Assembly: GCA_026075535.2 (NCBI GenBank)
Contig: AP026541.1
Location: 9,858,001 to 9,922,000, forward strand
Direction of reading: 5' to 3'
From: Tricholoma matsutake
Lineage: Eukaryota; Basidiomycota; Agaricomycetes; Agaricales; Tricholomataceae
Length of the DNA stretch: 64,000 nucleotides
The translations under genes and the position numbers were made by a program. Under the pieces are notes generated by a model. The model had not been told where the DNA came from, made no database searches, and saw only the letters and a program-made list of their open reading frames with translations. Below, piece by piece: positions 32,213 to 44,351 of the stretch; positions within the stretch are counted from its first letter, which is position 1, and each line of letters opens with the position of its first letter.

Positions 32213-33303
32213 CATCTTCGTGAGATGAGTGGGAGAAAAGAGGTCATACCGTGGACAAAACAAACTTTCTAGCCATCTATGCAGAAGCACACAACAAAAC
32301 ATTGACACCAGAAAATATCAAGGCCACCTTCCACAAAACTGGGGTTATCCCATCTGATCCTGATGTTGTCACTGCAGAGATGATGGCTCCCAGTCTAGCA
32401 ACATCAACGAGAGGTGCAGTCCCTGTTCAACAGTGCACCACTGTCAAGGTGATGTCCAAGATGGTTGTCGACTATATAGACCACCAGAAAATCACATCGA
32501 CTGCTGGAGATTCACCAAACAGGATACAAAACACAACTGGCCTACCAACAGCACCTTTTTTCATGTCGTCCGCTATTGATGGACTTGCTTCCACCTCTGC
32601 ATCATTTCTCGCATCAACCTCTCCTATTAAATCAACCTTAGCACCACCAACATTCGAACCATCACCAGTTTCACCAACCAGGCCATCAAGATATTGTGGA
32701 TTACTTGGGAAATCAATGTGAACATGCCATGAGGGTGCACTTCACGATTCTTTAATGGAATCCGAGGCAAGAGACCAAACAAGAAAAGAGATGATGATCA
32801 AGATGCAGGCAGGCATTGTATCAGCAAACCTATACACCAGCCAGGTATGAGGACAGCTGCATGCATCAGAGCAAAAAGCAAGTAAGAGGGGAAAGAAATG
32901 GTTGATGGGGGATGGAAAGGCCAAGTTCTTCTCAGGTGATGACTTCTATGCACTGTGTGTGGAAGAGGACCAACGAAGAAAGGATGAGGAGGTGGCAGCA
33001 AAGGAACAGGAAGTCTTGAAACAGAGTCATGCAGAGGCTTTGGCGGCATGGAATAAAGTAAATGATGCTATCAGACAGCGAAACAAGGACAAGAAGGATA
33101 TTTATATGGAAGTGCTCAGTGCATGGGAGGCCGAGAGAGATAATGCAAAACTGGAGAAAAGGCAGGCTCGCTGGGAAAAACCAAAGTGAAAGGAGTGGAG
33201 CCCTGAGAAGCTGTTGCCCAGGCCAAAGAAACAGGTAGAAGATGAGAACGACGGTGAAAATGACGGTGATGGCAAAGACAATGATGATGATGAGATGGAT
33301 TAG
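32213..33303 (+). pseudogene. pogo-type (Tc1/mariner) transposase relic, C-terminal part
   Basis: From about 32213 a frame reads into VDKTNFLAIYAEAHNKTLTPENIKATFHKTGVIPSDPDVVT (32251 on), the segment after the DDE core in fungal pogo/Fot1-type transposases; then EMMAPSLATSTRG. After a break near 32721 the tail resumes at 32902 as KAKFFSGDDFYALC followed by a Glu/Lys/Arg coiled coil, then RPKKQVEDENDG and an acidic end with a TAG at 33301. The DNA-binding N-terminus and the catalytic core are missing. Family identification rests on memory of the conserved tail. It is inactive and is not the transposase expected for a 3-bp-TSD element. Confidence 0.7.
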
Positions 33304-34389
33304 ATATTGGGATAGCTGGTAGCCAGACCTGCCGGCATGATTTTTGTCACATTCCAAATGGTCAAATTTCTCCGATAAGGACTTTTGCAACTGATCCTGG
33401 TTGATATAGCTCAGTACTTCACCAATTATGCTGGAGTAATGATAGAAACATAGTTTACATGGTAAGGTAATGATTGGTCAGGTGGAAATCACTAGTAATT
33501 GAGTCCCATAGGTATTCCAAAGTCAAATTAAATTTGGCCCTTCCAAATCGTGGTGGATAACTGTAGTCATCAGCCTCGTCATTTTCATGGCACTTGTCGC
33601 CCTGTGTCATAACCATCCCCATCATCGTGGGGTCTGTTGAGCCGCTCATTCTGGCCTTGCCACCCTGGTCATCCCTGGTCATCCCCTCGTCATTGCTCAG
33701 TTTCCTTTTCCTTGTGTTGTTGTTGTTGTCATCCATAGCAACTGTAGTCCACCCTGCGAGCAGTAGCTCATAGTGGTGGGGATGGGTGCTGGGTCTGCGT
33801 CATTGTCATGCTCCTCCCTGCATTTCCTGGTCCTCATTCTTCCTATCGTTCCCATCATCGTTGTCCATGGCATTGAAAAATCATGAGATGAAATAAGAAC
33901 ACATCCTATACGAGAAAGACTCCAAGCGAACATCTTGTTAATTTGTTCACTATGAGAAGGTATGCACATTAGCCAATCCACAATAAAATCGGCTGGCCTA
34001 GAACATAGAAAATTCAATGCTGCAGCAAGGGATGTAAGGCAACACAAAATTTATGCTTACTGAGAATGGGGAGGCCTTGTATCAGCCTGTCCACGAAGTG
34101 GTAGTGGTGTTTGTAAGGTGCAGTACATCTGCTCAACTGGACAGTCTGGACTCTGGACCACACCAATCTGGAAGATTGTCAGCAGTGAACTCAATTTATG
34201 ATAAAAGGCCTTGCTGAGTTTGGCAAGATGACATTGTATGGCAGTGTCCTGGGTTTTGATCTGAAATTTGATTGATTAGCAAACAAAAGCACAGAAATGT
34301 AATGGAGCACTTAAGTTGGCTATCTATATTTGAAAGAAAGGTTTGATGTGAACTACTAGGAGGGTTTACAACAAATCTATACTATTCAA
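33304..34389. other. Core region with decayed frames, unknown
   Basis: Minus-strand frames at 33455-33736 (Asn/Asp/Lys-rich) and 33697-34047 overlap in different frames. Parts (CACCCTGCGAGCAGTAGCTCATAG) resemble sequence inside the hAT-type element at 48.2-48.4 kb, so this is likely another hAT-related remnant. No ends could be defined. Confidence 0.35.
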
Positions 34390-34513
34390 ATGCAATACAA
34401 CTTGTTTAGCGGCTATGAAAATGGAAGTCAGATTCCAAATCAGCAAGTTGTGGAAGTAAAGACAGACTCACCTCAGAGGATAGGTGCATATTCTGTCGAA
34501 CCAAGGTATCTTG

Positions 34514-34933
34514 TCACCCAATACCATCCGCCATTGGGATATGCCTCTGGCCATAACCCCAGATATACGTGCAGCATAAAACGAGAGTGCCCACCATGGA
34601 AAGCACAAACTGTCCAGTGATGGCAATGCATGGCCCGATAAGATCTGTGCAGTGAGCAATGAAGGTCGCGACTTGTGAAAGAATCAACAGTCGACAAAGG
34701 AGCAGAAGAATTGAAGTAGTGTACCATATGACCCAAGTGTAGCGTCTCGGATCACCAATATGGGCGGTAATCAAGATGAGATGTTGATAAATTGCCCGAA
34801 GAATGGATGAGCGCGCCAAAAATGCCATGGCAATGGATTTGAATGTGAATGCGTGGAGGACAGCAACACAGATTGGCATGGTTCTGGAAGAAAAAGTATA
34901 ATCAGGGTATCTAGCTACTGATAGTACAAACAA
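34514..34933 (-). pseudogene. Exon-like ORF with several membrane helices
   Basis: 139 codons: four hydrophobic stretches (ICVAVLHAFTF, YTTSILLLLCRLLIL, CIAITGQFVLSMVGTLVLCC and one more). A continuation with possible introns extends to about 34070 (AIQCHLAKLSKAFYHKL). It looks like a fragment of a multi-helix membrane-protein gene in the core. Family not recognised; no start or stop context. Confidence 0.35.
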
Positions 34934-35024
34934 TACATACCTTGATAGCGAGCGAAAGTCTTCCTATGCCTTGATGTGGTAGAAGTAAGAAAACAAGATG
35001 ACTATGCACCTTTAACATATCATA

Positions 35025-35408
35025 GTGCACTTTCACGTGATTAGAGCACATTCGAGCACTGCTTATGTTGTCATCAAAGTCCCACATTCACGGAATGGAG
35101 AGGTGTCGAATGTGAGAGAACATGTCACTGTTGTTGAATCTTTGGTTGAAGGAGTGTCGGTTGAAGGAGTGTGTAGTGTTAGAAAGAACTGGGCTCTCAT
35201 GCTCTATGAGGCTGCAAACCCAGCTGCAAAAAGGTTGTTGATGCATGGTATTGCATGGAGAACTGAGAGCCACCTACGAGTTGAGATACAAGAAACCGTT
35301 CCACAAAACGCTTCACAGATGCTGCCTGACAAGGATGGATTCATTTTACAGCAGGGTTCTGATGAGCGGCTGAGGATGCGAGCAGAAGCCATCCTTTCTC
35401 CAGGTTGA
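35025..35408 (+). pseudogene. Unrecognised ORF in the core
   Basis: 127 codons, mixed composition (NVREHVTVVESLVEG..RRLLMHGIAWR-like), without a recognised domain. It opens close to the start of the opposite-strand membrane ORF. A 94-codon frame at 35577-35861 (TGTLALEDPEQIEELLCWNDQV) follows. Support is only the open frame. Confidence 0.2.
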
Positions 35409-35879
35409 AACCACAGTGCAGCATCTCGTAGTTAAAATGAGCAAATCAATAGATTATAGCTCTGCTTACCAATGAAAGCTGTTGAAAAATGTCAAAGAAT
35501 TGTTCGTGGCATTGATTTCCCACTGAATCCGCTGCAGACATCCTCCAGATTGCTATGAGCCACCACGAAAGGCAAAGTGAAAGCCGAGCTGGCGACAGGT
35601 ACCCTGGCACTGGAGGACCCTGAGCAGATAGAAGAGCTGTTGTGCTGGAACGATCAGGTTACTACACTGGTGGAGGCACTGCCGCCAGTCTGCCCTGAAC
35701 TCATGCCCAGCATAATTGAGCGAAGTAACAATTACCCAAGTTGGCGAAACAAAACAAATGCAAGGCAAGAACACGACATCAAAGGCACGTATAGTCCTCA
35801 TAATAGAGAACACGAACATATGTTGCGGAGGGTGTGCTGCATAATTGTGGATGACAGGTAGTATAGGGATGGGTTCTAT

Positions 35880-36838
35880 AGGATAGCATTACTAGATGAC
35901 CATGTGTTTGGAAGACAAGGCTCATTCACCTGACATGGGAAGAGAAGTTGAGCCTTGTAAAGGCCTGTGCAAGACTAGGGAAAGGGCATCCTGAGACGTG
36001 GGCTGAACCTATGCAAGACTAGCAAAAGGGAATTTGGCAGCATCCTGAGATGCGCAGGTGAAATCGACCCTCATTCACTTAGCATGAAACACCCTGAAAA
36101 GGTATATAGAGGCCATCACTGTATGAGCCTTGCAAGAGCATGCGAAAGAATAGCGAAAGGGAGTTTGGCAGATACTGAGACGCACAAGTGAAATCGAGCC
36201 TCATTCATTTAGCATGAGGCATCCTGTGTGGCAAACAGAGGGCATCACTACACCCAAGCAGAGGCTTGGCTCGTTCTCCTAACATGGGAAGAGAAGTTAA
36301 GTCTAGCACAGGACTAGCAAAAGGGAATTTGGCAGCATCCTGAGATGTGCAAGTGAAATCAAGCCTCATTCATTTAGCATGAAACACCATATGGATGGCA
36401 TCACTAGACAACCATGTGTTCAGAAGGAAAGACTCACTCATCCGACATGAGAAGGGGAGCTGAGCCTTGCAAGAGCTTATGCAAGATGAGTGAAAGGGAG
36501 TTTGGCAGCATTCTAAGATGCACAAGTGAAATCGAGCCTTGTTCATTTAGCATGAAACACCCTGCAAGGTATATAGAGGGCATCACCGTTGAGCCTTGCA
36601 ACAGCTTGCGAAATACTAGCGAAAGGGAGTTTGGCAGCATCCTGAGATGCACAAGTGAAATCGAGCCTCATTTGTTCAGCATGAAACACTGGGCATCACT
36701 AGATGACTGTGTGCTCAGAAGACAAGGCTCATTCATCTGAGCCTTGCAAAGGACTAGCGAAAGGGAGTTTGGCAGCATCCTGAGATGTGCAAATGAAATT
36801 GAGTCATTGGTTAGCATGAAACACCCTGCAAGGTATCT
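35880..36838 (+). repeat. Minisatellite array in the core
   Basis: About seven diverged units of the same minisatellite as in the arms (GAGCCTTGCAA, GGCAGCATCCTGAGATG, TTTAGCATGAAACACCCTGCAAGG), same orientation as the left-arm array. It stops exactly where the right arm begins (AGATCTTGCTC at 36839), so the inner end of the right arm lies at a minisatellite edge. Confidence 0.85.
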
Positions 36839-37138
36839 AGATCTTGCTCGCAGTCACAATCGCAATTCATGCATAGATGTCATTTCACCAAGGGTCACCG
36901 ATACAACCATGACTATGAAGTCACAAAAAACAGCTCGGATTTCTCCAAAAGTGGACAAGCAATCTTTCACCCTTTGTCTTTATCGGCCGGATTTCAAACT
37001 TGAAGTCCTTAACCGCGTGCTGATCCGAACAAAGACTGTCAGTATTTAAACCGTCCTTTTATACCTCCCTCCAAACTCAAACCATCACAAAGCGACATTT
37101 CCCACTTGCATTTGAGATCCATTACCTGTCGTATAGCT

Positions 37139-37408
37139 ATGAGCTCTGTTGCCTCCATTGAAGAAATAACCGACGACCTTGTCAAGAAAACCATCATCAC
37201 ACTAGAGTACTTTGGGGACTCTTTCTCCTTCTTACTGGCATATCGCTTCCACAGACTATTCTTAAGGAGTGAAGGTCTCAGAGGAATTAATCAGGACGTC
37301 ATCTGGTCCAGAGATATGGTGGTTTTCAGGCTGGGGGTGAATCACAGCTATGTTAATTTGAGCGTGGGGCACAAAAGAATGGCCGCGCTACAGGCAGTCT
37401 CATGGTGA
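37139..37408 (+). CDS. MSSVAS cargo gene, right arm copy (internally deleted)
   Basis: 90 codons from ATG 37139: MSSVASIEEITDDLV joins KKTIITLEYFGDSFSFLLAYRF without intron. Compared with the left copy, about 210 bp including intron-like sequence is missing and the frame is kept. No domain recognised. It ends at TGA after QAVSW. Confidence 0.3.
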   Translation: MSSVASIEEITDDLVKKTIITLEYFGDSFSFLLAYRFHRLFLRSEGLRGINQDVIWSRDMVVFRLGVNHSYVNLSVGHKRMAALQAVSW

Positions 37409-37754
37409 GTACGAACATAGTCAGAGTTCTCCAGAGGGGTTACAGTGCAATGTGCCTCCAGGTTCCTGAAAGAAATTGCACCCGACCTAGAGACAGCTGA
37501 AGAACACAGGATAGAACCTCAATTCCCAGCAGAGGTATACATAGATTGAGGAAACTTTGGTGGGATTTGGATGCCAACTACTCCATATTGATAACACACA
37601 ACACCGATCTCTCTCCACATCAATCGCTTAACAGTTCCCATGTAGCGTAGTTATGTTTTTTTATGTCCTTCATCGAAAGCTATGCCATAGGCACTATGCC
37701 ATGTTGGTAGCATAAAAAGACATGCGCAAAAGCTTCAGCTGGTAAACACCAAGG

Positions 37755-38099
37755 TCAGACATCGTTTGACAAGTGAGCATAAATAAAAGTAGAATTATTC
37801 TGTGACGCAGGATAGCATGTGGTGGCAGCATTGGAAGGATGTGCATTGGTAGGCACAGGAAGTAGCTCCATGACAACATGAGCTACCTGTTTCCAAACAA
37901 TGCATAGAGAACAAAGGAGGAGCATAGAGATTGGCAGCATCGAAAGATGCACAGGTGGTGTTCCAAATCTAGGTGGGAAGATTACCAATCCTAAACAAGA
38001 AATCAGAGAGAAACACGATATTGCAATGAAGCCTGTAAGAAGAAGGCTTTCGCTTGCTAGTTTGGTGAGATATGATATCAATTGATAGGTGTGGTACAC
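37755..38099 (-). CDS. Hydrophobic cargo ORF, right arm copy
   Basis: Mirror of 29376-29795; 114 codons with the same two hydrophobic segments, then an earlier stop. Unrecognised. Confidence 0.3.
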   Translation of the reverse strand: MYHTYQLISYLTKLASESLLLTGFIAISCFSLISCLGLVIFPPRFGTPPVHLSMLPISMLLLCSLCIVWKQVAHVVMELLPVPTNAHPSNAATTCYPASQNNSTFIYAHLSNDV

Positions 38100-38569
38100 A
38101 TACCTTCACACAATCCAGGATGGCAGAGAAGATAACATATCCAGAAGATAACCTTCATCCAGAAAGACCTGCAGAGAGTTCTCTCCTATGGTTTTACTCA
38201 ACGAAGTTAAGCTTGACTTTGGGGTAATACGATAATGACTCGGACAACTTGAAGAAGTTGAAGTTGAAGTTGAACGCTCAACATTTATCATTGTTAAGCC
38301 CATTATGTAATGTTGTGACTGGCACAACAACTTGAACTTGAAGCTGTCACTGTCGTTCTTCACAACTCCCTTCAGCTTCAATGTTGAGAATCAGGTTTTC
38401 ACCCTGAGAACCGCAGGAGAGATCTCTCTGCAGGTTATTTAGGATGAAACTTGGCTTCAAACGTTCACATGTATCATTCTCGATGAACATCATAAGTCCA
38501 AGTTCATTCCCACTGGTATCGACAGCTAATGAACCCACGGTTGTCTAGTAATGCCCTCTGTATGCCTTG

Positions 38570-39250
38570 CAGGGTGTCTCATGCTAAATGAATGAGGCTC
38601 AATTTCAATTGCATGTCTCAGGATGCTGCCATACTCCCTCTCGCTAGTCTTCCACAAGCTCTTGCAGGGTGTTTTGTGCTAAGTGAACGAGGCTCGATTT
38701 CAATTGCACGTCTCAGGATGCTGCCATACTCCCTCTCACTAATCTTCCGCAAGCTCTTGCAAGGCTTATACCTTGCAGGGTGTTTTGTGCTAAGTGAACA
38801 AGGCTTGATTTCAATTTTGCATCTCAGGATGTTGCCAAATTCCCTTTCGCTAGTCTTGCATAAGCTCTCACAAATCTCAGCTCCCCTTCTCATGTCAGAT
38901 GAGCAAGTCTCTCCTTCTGAACACATGGTTGTCTAGTGATACCATCCATATGGTGTTTCATGCTAAGTGAACAAGGCTTGATTTCACTTGCACATCTCAG
39001 GATGCTGCCAAATCCCCTTTTGCTAGTCTTGCACAAGCCTTTGCAAGGTTCAACTTCTCTTCCCATGTCAGATGAACAAGCCTTGTCTTCTGAACACACA
39101 GTCATCTAGTGATGCCCTCTATATGCCTTGCACAGTGTTTCATGCTGAACAAATGAGGCTCAATTTCACTTGCGCATCTCAGGATGCTGCCAAACTCCCT
39201 TTGGCTGGTCTTGTGCAAGCCTTTGCAAGGCTCAACCTCTCTTCCCATGT
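38570..39250 (-). repeat. Minisatellite array, right arm
   Basis: Mirror of the left-arm array with about one 111-bp unit fewer. Units read as in the left arm on the minus strand. Confidence 0.85.
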
Positions 39251-40562
39251 CAGATGAATGAGCTGAGCCTCTGTTTGGGTATATATGCTTGTCGCCCATC
39301 TAACTTCGCAGCCTGGTCATTTTGTTGCGTGGACTATTTGGATCAAGATATATTCACCGCTCGCACTTCTTCACCTGCCCACCCACTTGTGGTCGTCGTT
39401 CTTTCAGGATGTGGCCGATGTCATTGTTTCTCTGCTTTGTCGATCCATCTAGTTTTTGAGGGGGACATTATGGAAATCACAATCATAGGAACATTTTCAC
39501 CATCGCTCTTCCATCACTTTAATCTCATCGTGCTTTTTCTTTTTTTTTTTGCACTTCACTAGGGCTGCAATACCTCCACCCACCGGGTATTCCAACTACT
39601 ACTGTGAAGTTTTTCAAGATCCTGACCACCGCTTTATGCTTTTGGTCTTACGTGGTGATTGAGTGACATCTTCACTTCTCCTCCCGTTCTCTCAGGTAGA
39701 CATGGAGACAGCCTTGTTCGCTGTTCCTCTCCAGGGGAAAGTGTTTGGTCCCTCGAGAATTTTCACCTATTATCAATCCTCACTTGTTGTTCCATTTCAT
39801 TAGGCCAATGATTTTTATCAATTGAGTCACATCATCGACAGGATGTTCATACCAAGGTCAGAAAAAGAATTGCACCTTAGAAGTGTTCCATCCTGCTACT
39901 CTCGCCGAGTTGCTGACCCTGGATTTCTGTCATTTCGTTATTTCAGGTCCTCCTTGATCTTTCCTCGAATCAGTGATGTCATCCATTTTAGATGTGACAA
40001 AAGAGTGACGTCGTTGATTTGGATGTGACCATAAGGTTGCGAAATGCAGTTTGAATTATGGGAACTCTCGGCGGACAGTTGGGCAGTGTCAACTTTGAGT
40101 CGATAGGCGATAAGTCATAGTAAGTGCTACATATTCGCAGATGATTTTGAATTTGTGCTAACAACACTGTATGATTAGCTGCCCACTCCAAAGTGAATGT
40201 AGACCTGTCTGCATCATATGTGTCACTATGTGTGCCAGAGATCTGTTTATGCTCTCTATTATGAGGAATATACATGTCCCTGGATTGTACACCGATCAGC
40301 ATAGCAGGTGTTCTTGCTTGCATTTTTTTTTGTTGTTTTGCTGAAGTATGATGGGCATCAGTTTAGGGCAGAGGTGTTTATGCCACACCAATGGTCATCC
40401 AACTGTAATTACATTTGTTTTCTCATTCCAGATGGTTTCCACAATCAATGGAGATATTAAGGGGGTGGTAGTATTGTTCAGCCCTTCCACCTCAGCAACA
40501 TAAGCTTTGGCAGCGTGCAGTTCTTCATCAGCCTGTTGTACCACCTTCTCCATCTGCTTTAT

Positions 40563-42359
40563 TCATTCCTTTTTAGTTGCTAGCTCATCCGCATTTGTTT
40601 CCTCGAGCTCTTTGAGCTGTGAATTGGCATTTTGGAGGTCACCCATGATCTTTGTGACATGCTTGTTGGCCTCCTGAAACTCACCGCCAAGCACCCATTC
40701 AGCCTTTTCAGCTCTCCATGGCTCAAGTTCCCCTTCTGCCTCAGCCAGCCTCTTCTCTAGCTGTCTGGCATGAGCACCATCTTCCTCTACATCCTTGGTC
40801 CTCCTCTCTGCCACCTCTGCTTTCTCTTCCAACCCTTTGATGATTGCTTCCTCAACCATCCGGTCTTTCCATCGCTCCTTATTCTTTGCCCTCTCTTCTG
40901 TCTCCTCATTCAGTGCCTTCTCAGTCTCATTTTTCTCTCCTATGCATTTAGCCACCTCCTCCTTAAGTGCATCCACCATATCTTCCAATTCTGCCTTTTC
41001 CTTCATCCATGCTCTAAACAATGAAGTATCAGAGCTGACCAATTACAATTTACAAGATACTTACATCCCGTTCGCAAACCATTCTATCTTGTGTTTGTTC
41101 TTCGGCTGCAGCCATCGTCTGGATTTTGCTGTGAGTTTGTCATCAAGGGTTTCAGTGTGCACTATAGCAGTGCTTGCCCCGCTTGCCCTCCAACATCTTC
41201 CTCCACATCCCCCAAAGCTGCATCAGCACTTGCCCTTCTCCCTCTGCCACCAGCGGAAGCCAAAGCAACAACCATTAGCCCCACCTTTTTCTCCTCTTCA
41301 AGCCTCCTCAATCTATCCATGAGCACCTCATTCTCCTCCTGCAACCTCCAATCCAGCCCATTCTGATAATCCTTCGCACTAAATTGTCCAACAGTCCAGG
41401 TGCACCTGCACTGAAACCCATTGCAGGATCAAATGTTGTATTAACGTGATGATGTGTCATTAAATCATGGGAGGATGCAGTGGAGATAAAGGATGCACGA
41501 TCGCCGACACCTGTCCCATCATATGGAGACAGGTTTACTGGCACTGGGGCCCATTGGTGGACTGATTCCTGTCTTCCTGATGTAGGTGAGGCAGATTCCC
41601 AATCAGATGACCCTGGCGATGGGAGGACGGTTTGTGCCAAGGGATGCGATGCACATGGACCGCGGCCTGCTCCTGTCATGACGCAGCCCCTGCAAAGGCT
41701 GTTTGTAGATTTGTTCTAGCTCTAGAGCTGGGACAAGATCCCGGTGTAGAATTAGCGATGCTTGGAGTGGCTGGGTTGAGGTTGTTCCATGGATGAGGGG
41801 TCAGGAATTTGAGATGGGGACAGGTTGTCGAGTTGATTATGGTGAGAAGGAAGGAGTGGCATTGAGTGTGAGGGGTTAATGGCTCTTCGTGGCTGTGGTC
41901 TTCTGTTGGATGTTGCTCGTGTTCATATGTGCTCTCTTGTGGATCTGGGGTGGCAAGTAATGCATTGGCAGGGGGAACATCAAATTGGGCATGGGGTCGG
42001 GGGAAGGCTGGTGTTGGAGTAAAGGCTAGTGATGGTGCAGGGGAGGATAATGCAGAGGAAAGAACGCCAGGAGACAGTTGTGCAGCTTGACCATTGCGTC
42101 GATTTGGGTAGGGTGTTGGCTCCCCGCCATCTGACGAGAACGTTGCTTCGCTTCAATCTTGAGATTCAGCATGCTCGTCTGCAGATTGGCCATCTGTGGA
42201 TGGGACTTGATTCAAGTTCTGCTCAACATCTGAGTGGGGAGGCAAAATATGGACATCTGTGATATCCATCAAATGGACTGTGTCATGCTTAGAATATTCT
42301 TGTTCTTCCTCTACCATTCTAGATTTGCCACTGGGGTGCAAAGTAGTGACTACTGGCAA
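40563..42359 (-). CDS. Coiled-coil cargo gene of the giant element, right copy
   Basis: Mirror of 16553-18350. The coiled-coil exon (41042-40563, 159 codons) is intact and differs from the left copy at four residues. The Gly/Ser-rich exon (41679-41308) carries an indel that changes its end compared with the left copy. The 42359-42153 segment matches the left acidic segment. Unknown function; see the left copy for the domain order. Confidence 0.45.
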
Positions 42360-42949
42360 TGGTGTATTTGATTGAGGCAGAGGGATGGCATGCTCTTCTG
42401 CTCAAGTCTCTTTGACGGAACAGAAAAGGTGTAAAATTTGGTTCACAGAGAAATGTTGACGGCTTTGCTGATGTCTGAGCACCGATTCCATGGACCTGGA
42501 TCAGTGTGACACATGCTAAAGAAAAAGAGATGGGAATGTTGAATCAGGCACAGGTGAAGGCTAGTGACAGTGGAGGAGATAAGAATGCAGAGGAAAGACC
42601 TGGAGAGGATTGTGCAGCTGCTTGACCGCGCCGTCGTCACATTAGGTATATGATGTCCACTACAGATTGAATTAGTATATGTAACATGAAGAATGCTGAC
42701 AGTTTTTGTGGAAGAGAGATAACTTGGCAGAAAAAACTTCAATATGGATTGAAAAAGGTGTGCTGAGAGGTGCTGTGCTGAATGCTGAACAGGTGCTGCT
42801 CTGTGTGCTGGTGCTATGCTGACAAGTCGCTGGTGGGCACAGCATCAGCGCCAGCAACAGCCCAGTGCTGCTGCTGACATAAGCAGACAGGGGTTTCTTT
42901 TTCTCCAGGAGAAAATCTGGCAAACACAAGGAGAAAATAACACTTTTTC

Positions 42950-43278
42950 ATGCACGATTTACCAGGCCAATATTAGGAAAACATAACTTATATTTACCCC
43001 AGATTTCTGATTTTCTCTCACAGGGAATATAACAATTTTTTCCTTGGCAAACATCATGGGGAAATCATGAGAAAATAAGTTCTTTTCACTTCAAATTCCC
43101 TTTTATTTCCCTCCATAAAGATGATATATTTTCCCTTGGGCAGATTGCAGAGAATATCAAGTGAATATTACTTATTTTCACCTGTTTTTCCCTACTTGTT
43201 TGCCACATGAAAAAGTGTAATTTTCTTCACTTTTTCTCTGCATTTTCTCTGAGGAAAAACTTTGCCCTGCCTGTTGTG
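42950..43278 (-). repeat. A-rich subterminal block, right end
   Basis: Mirror of 15634-15960, ending GCCTGTTGTG at 43278, followed by the TCA duplication. Confidence 0.6.
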
Positions 43279-43281
43279 TCA

Positions 43282-44351
43282 CTGGGAGGAGGAGTTTCCT
43301 CATCTCTATTGTTATCATCGCTGTTGCTGTTGGAAGGGGAGGAGTTGCCTCCTCCACCTCCAATTTCCCTAGGCCCTCCACACCCAGGGGTTTCTTCTCT
43401 TCTTCCTTGCTCTGGACAAATAGAGCTAGGAGCATGGCCATGTGGGCTTTCCTTGGAAGAGGGGGCCTCTTCATATGGGAATCCCTTGACATCAAAATGT
43501 ATACCCTGGTCTGGGATATTGGTATGCTGTCCCTCGCAGAGAGCAGAGTCTCTGAATTGTTGAAGAGCCACTTTGCTGGCTCCATCGTAGTGAACCGACT
43601 TCTTTTGAGGGGTCCCAATGTCGGATTCCCTATGGTTTGAAGTGGGGGTCCCACCACGAGGGAGATTTGGAGTACTATTCTCCTCCTGACTGGGAGGAGA
43701 GGCAGGGCCCTGACTACCAGATTCACAACAAATTTGGACAGAGAACCCCCTCATCAGCTCTTGTATTTGCGCATTGAGTTGAGTTGGGTCATAACTGTCC
43801 TGATCCAGGTGCCTGTTGATGATCTCACAGGCCAGAGTGGTGTATGAGGCTATGCTCCTTTCCTCCTGGCTAGGTGGAATGATGTTTTCAGGTTTCTTCT
43901 CCTCTCAATGTCGTTTGCTACTTCCCTCATCCATAGGTGTGGGTGAGGGAGTTGAGACTGGTCTACCAGATGGGTGCATGGGGTTCTCTCATGGTGAGGT
44001 ATTTCTGCAATTGTGGTGAGGGGCAGACTGGCTCTCCCAACTAGGGGAGAGTCTGGGTGTACTCTCTGGAGAGCATGGACCCAAAAAGGGGGGAGGAGAT
44101 GGGGAAGGTGAATCATTCCGACGATGGACCCTGCTAGCAGGAACTGGATCTTGGGTCAACACTCTCAACACCGAATCAACTTCTTCAACTTCTTCAACAG
44201 CACTCAACTGATTCCCATCAGCTGGGTTATGGGACCGGTCACCAGGGGGTTCTGAATCTGAACCACCTTTAGTCCTGGCTCGGGCAGTCTTCTTCTTTAC
44301 TTTTGTAGAGGACATGTCAGTTGGGCTGGGGTTCATCACAGGTAGTGTCAA
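43282..44351 (-). pseudogene. Gypsy A gag, N-terminal part
   Basis: From ATG 44351 (MTLPVMNPSPTDM; a second Met at residue 6): a basic stretch (KVKKKTARARTKGG), a Ser/Pro-rich disordered region, a helical piece (SIASYTTLACEIINRHLD..LNAQIQELMRG) and an acidic Ser/Asn-rich end (NSSPSNSNSDDNNRDEE) that runs into the giant element at 43278. The frame continues in the segment at 15633 once the insertion is removed. One stop near 43910 and a frame change show decay. Confidence 0.75.

Larger units (their letters stand above)
15634..43278. mobile_element. Giant inverted-arm DNA element, 3-bp TSD
   Basis: Both ends read CACAACAGGCAGGGCAAAG inward and are flanked by TCA (15631-15633 and 43279-43281). 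Excising it with one TCA joins the two gag halves in frame (..PPPS-DEQD..). It has two inverted arms of about 6.8 kb (left, gypsy B not counted) and 6.4 kb (right), and a 6-kb core (30862-36838). Without gypsy B it is about 19.2 kb. A 3-bp duplication and CAC ends recall CACTA/EnSpm (CMC) transposons, but no transposase of that class is visible, so the class is inference. The arms differ by roughly 5-6% in the stretches I compared. Confidence 0.8.
36839..43278 (-). repeat. Right arm of giant element
   Basis: 6,440 bp, reverse complement of the left arm without gypsy B. Empty counterpart of the gypsy B site is near 39670-39690 (GAGTGACATCTTCACTTCTCC on the plus strand), a natural pre-insertion allele. 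It lacks about 210 bp of the MSSVAS gene and part of the minisatellite. Confidence 0.9.

Noticed and set aside
32213..33303. Transposase of the giant element
   Set aside because: It is a pogo-type tail; pogo elements use TA target sites, not the TCA seen, and the catalytic part is missing.
15634..43278. A Starship-type giant element
   Set aside because: No tyrosine recombinase gene, and the ends form inverted repeats with a 3-bp duplication, unlike Starships.
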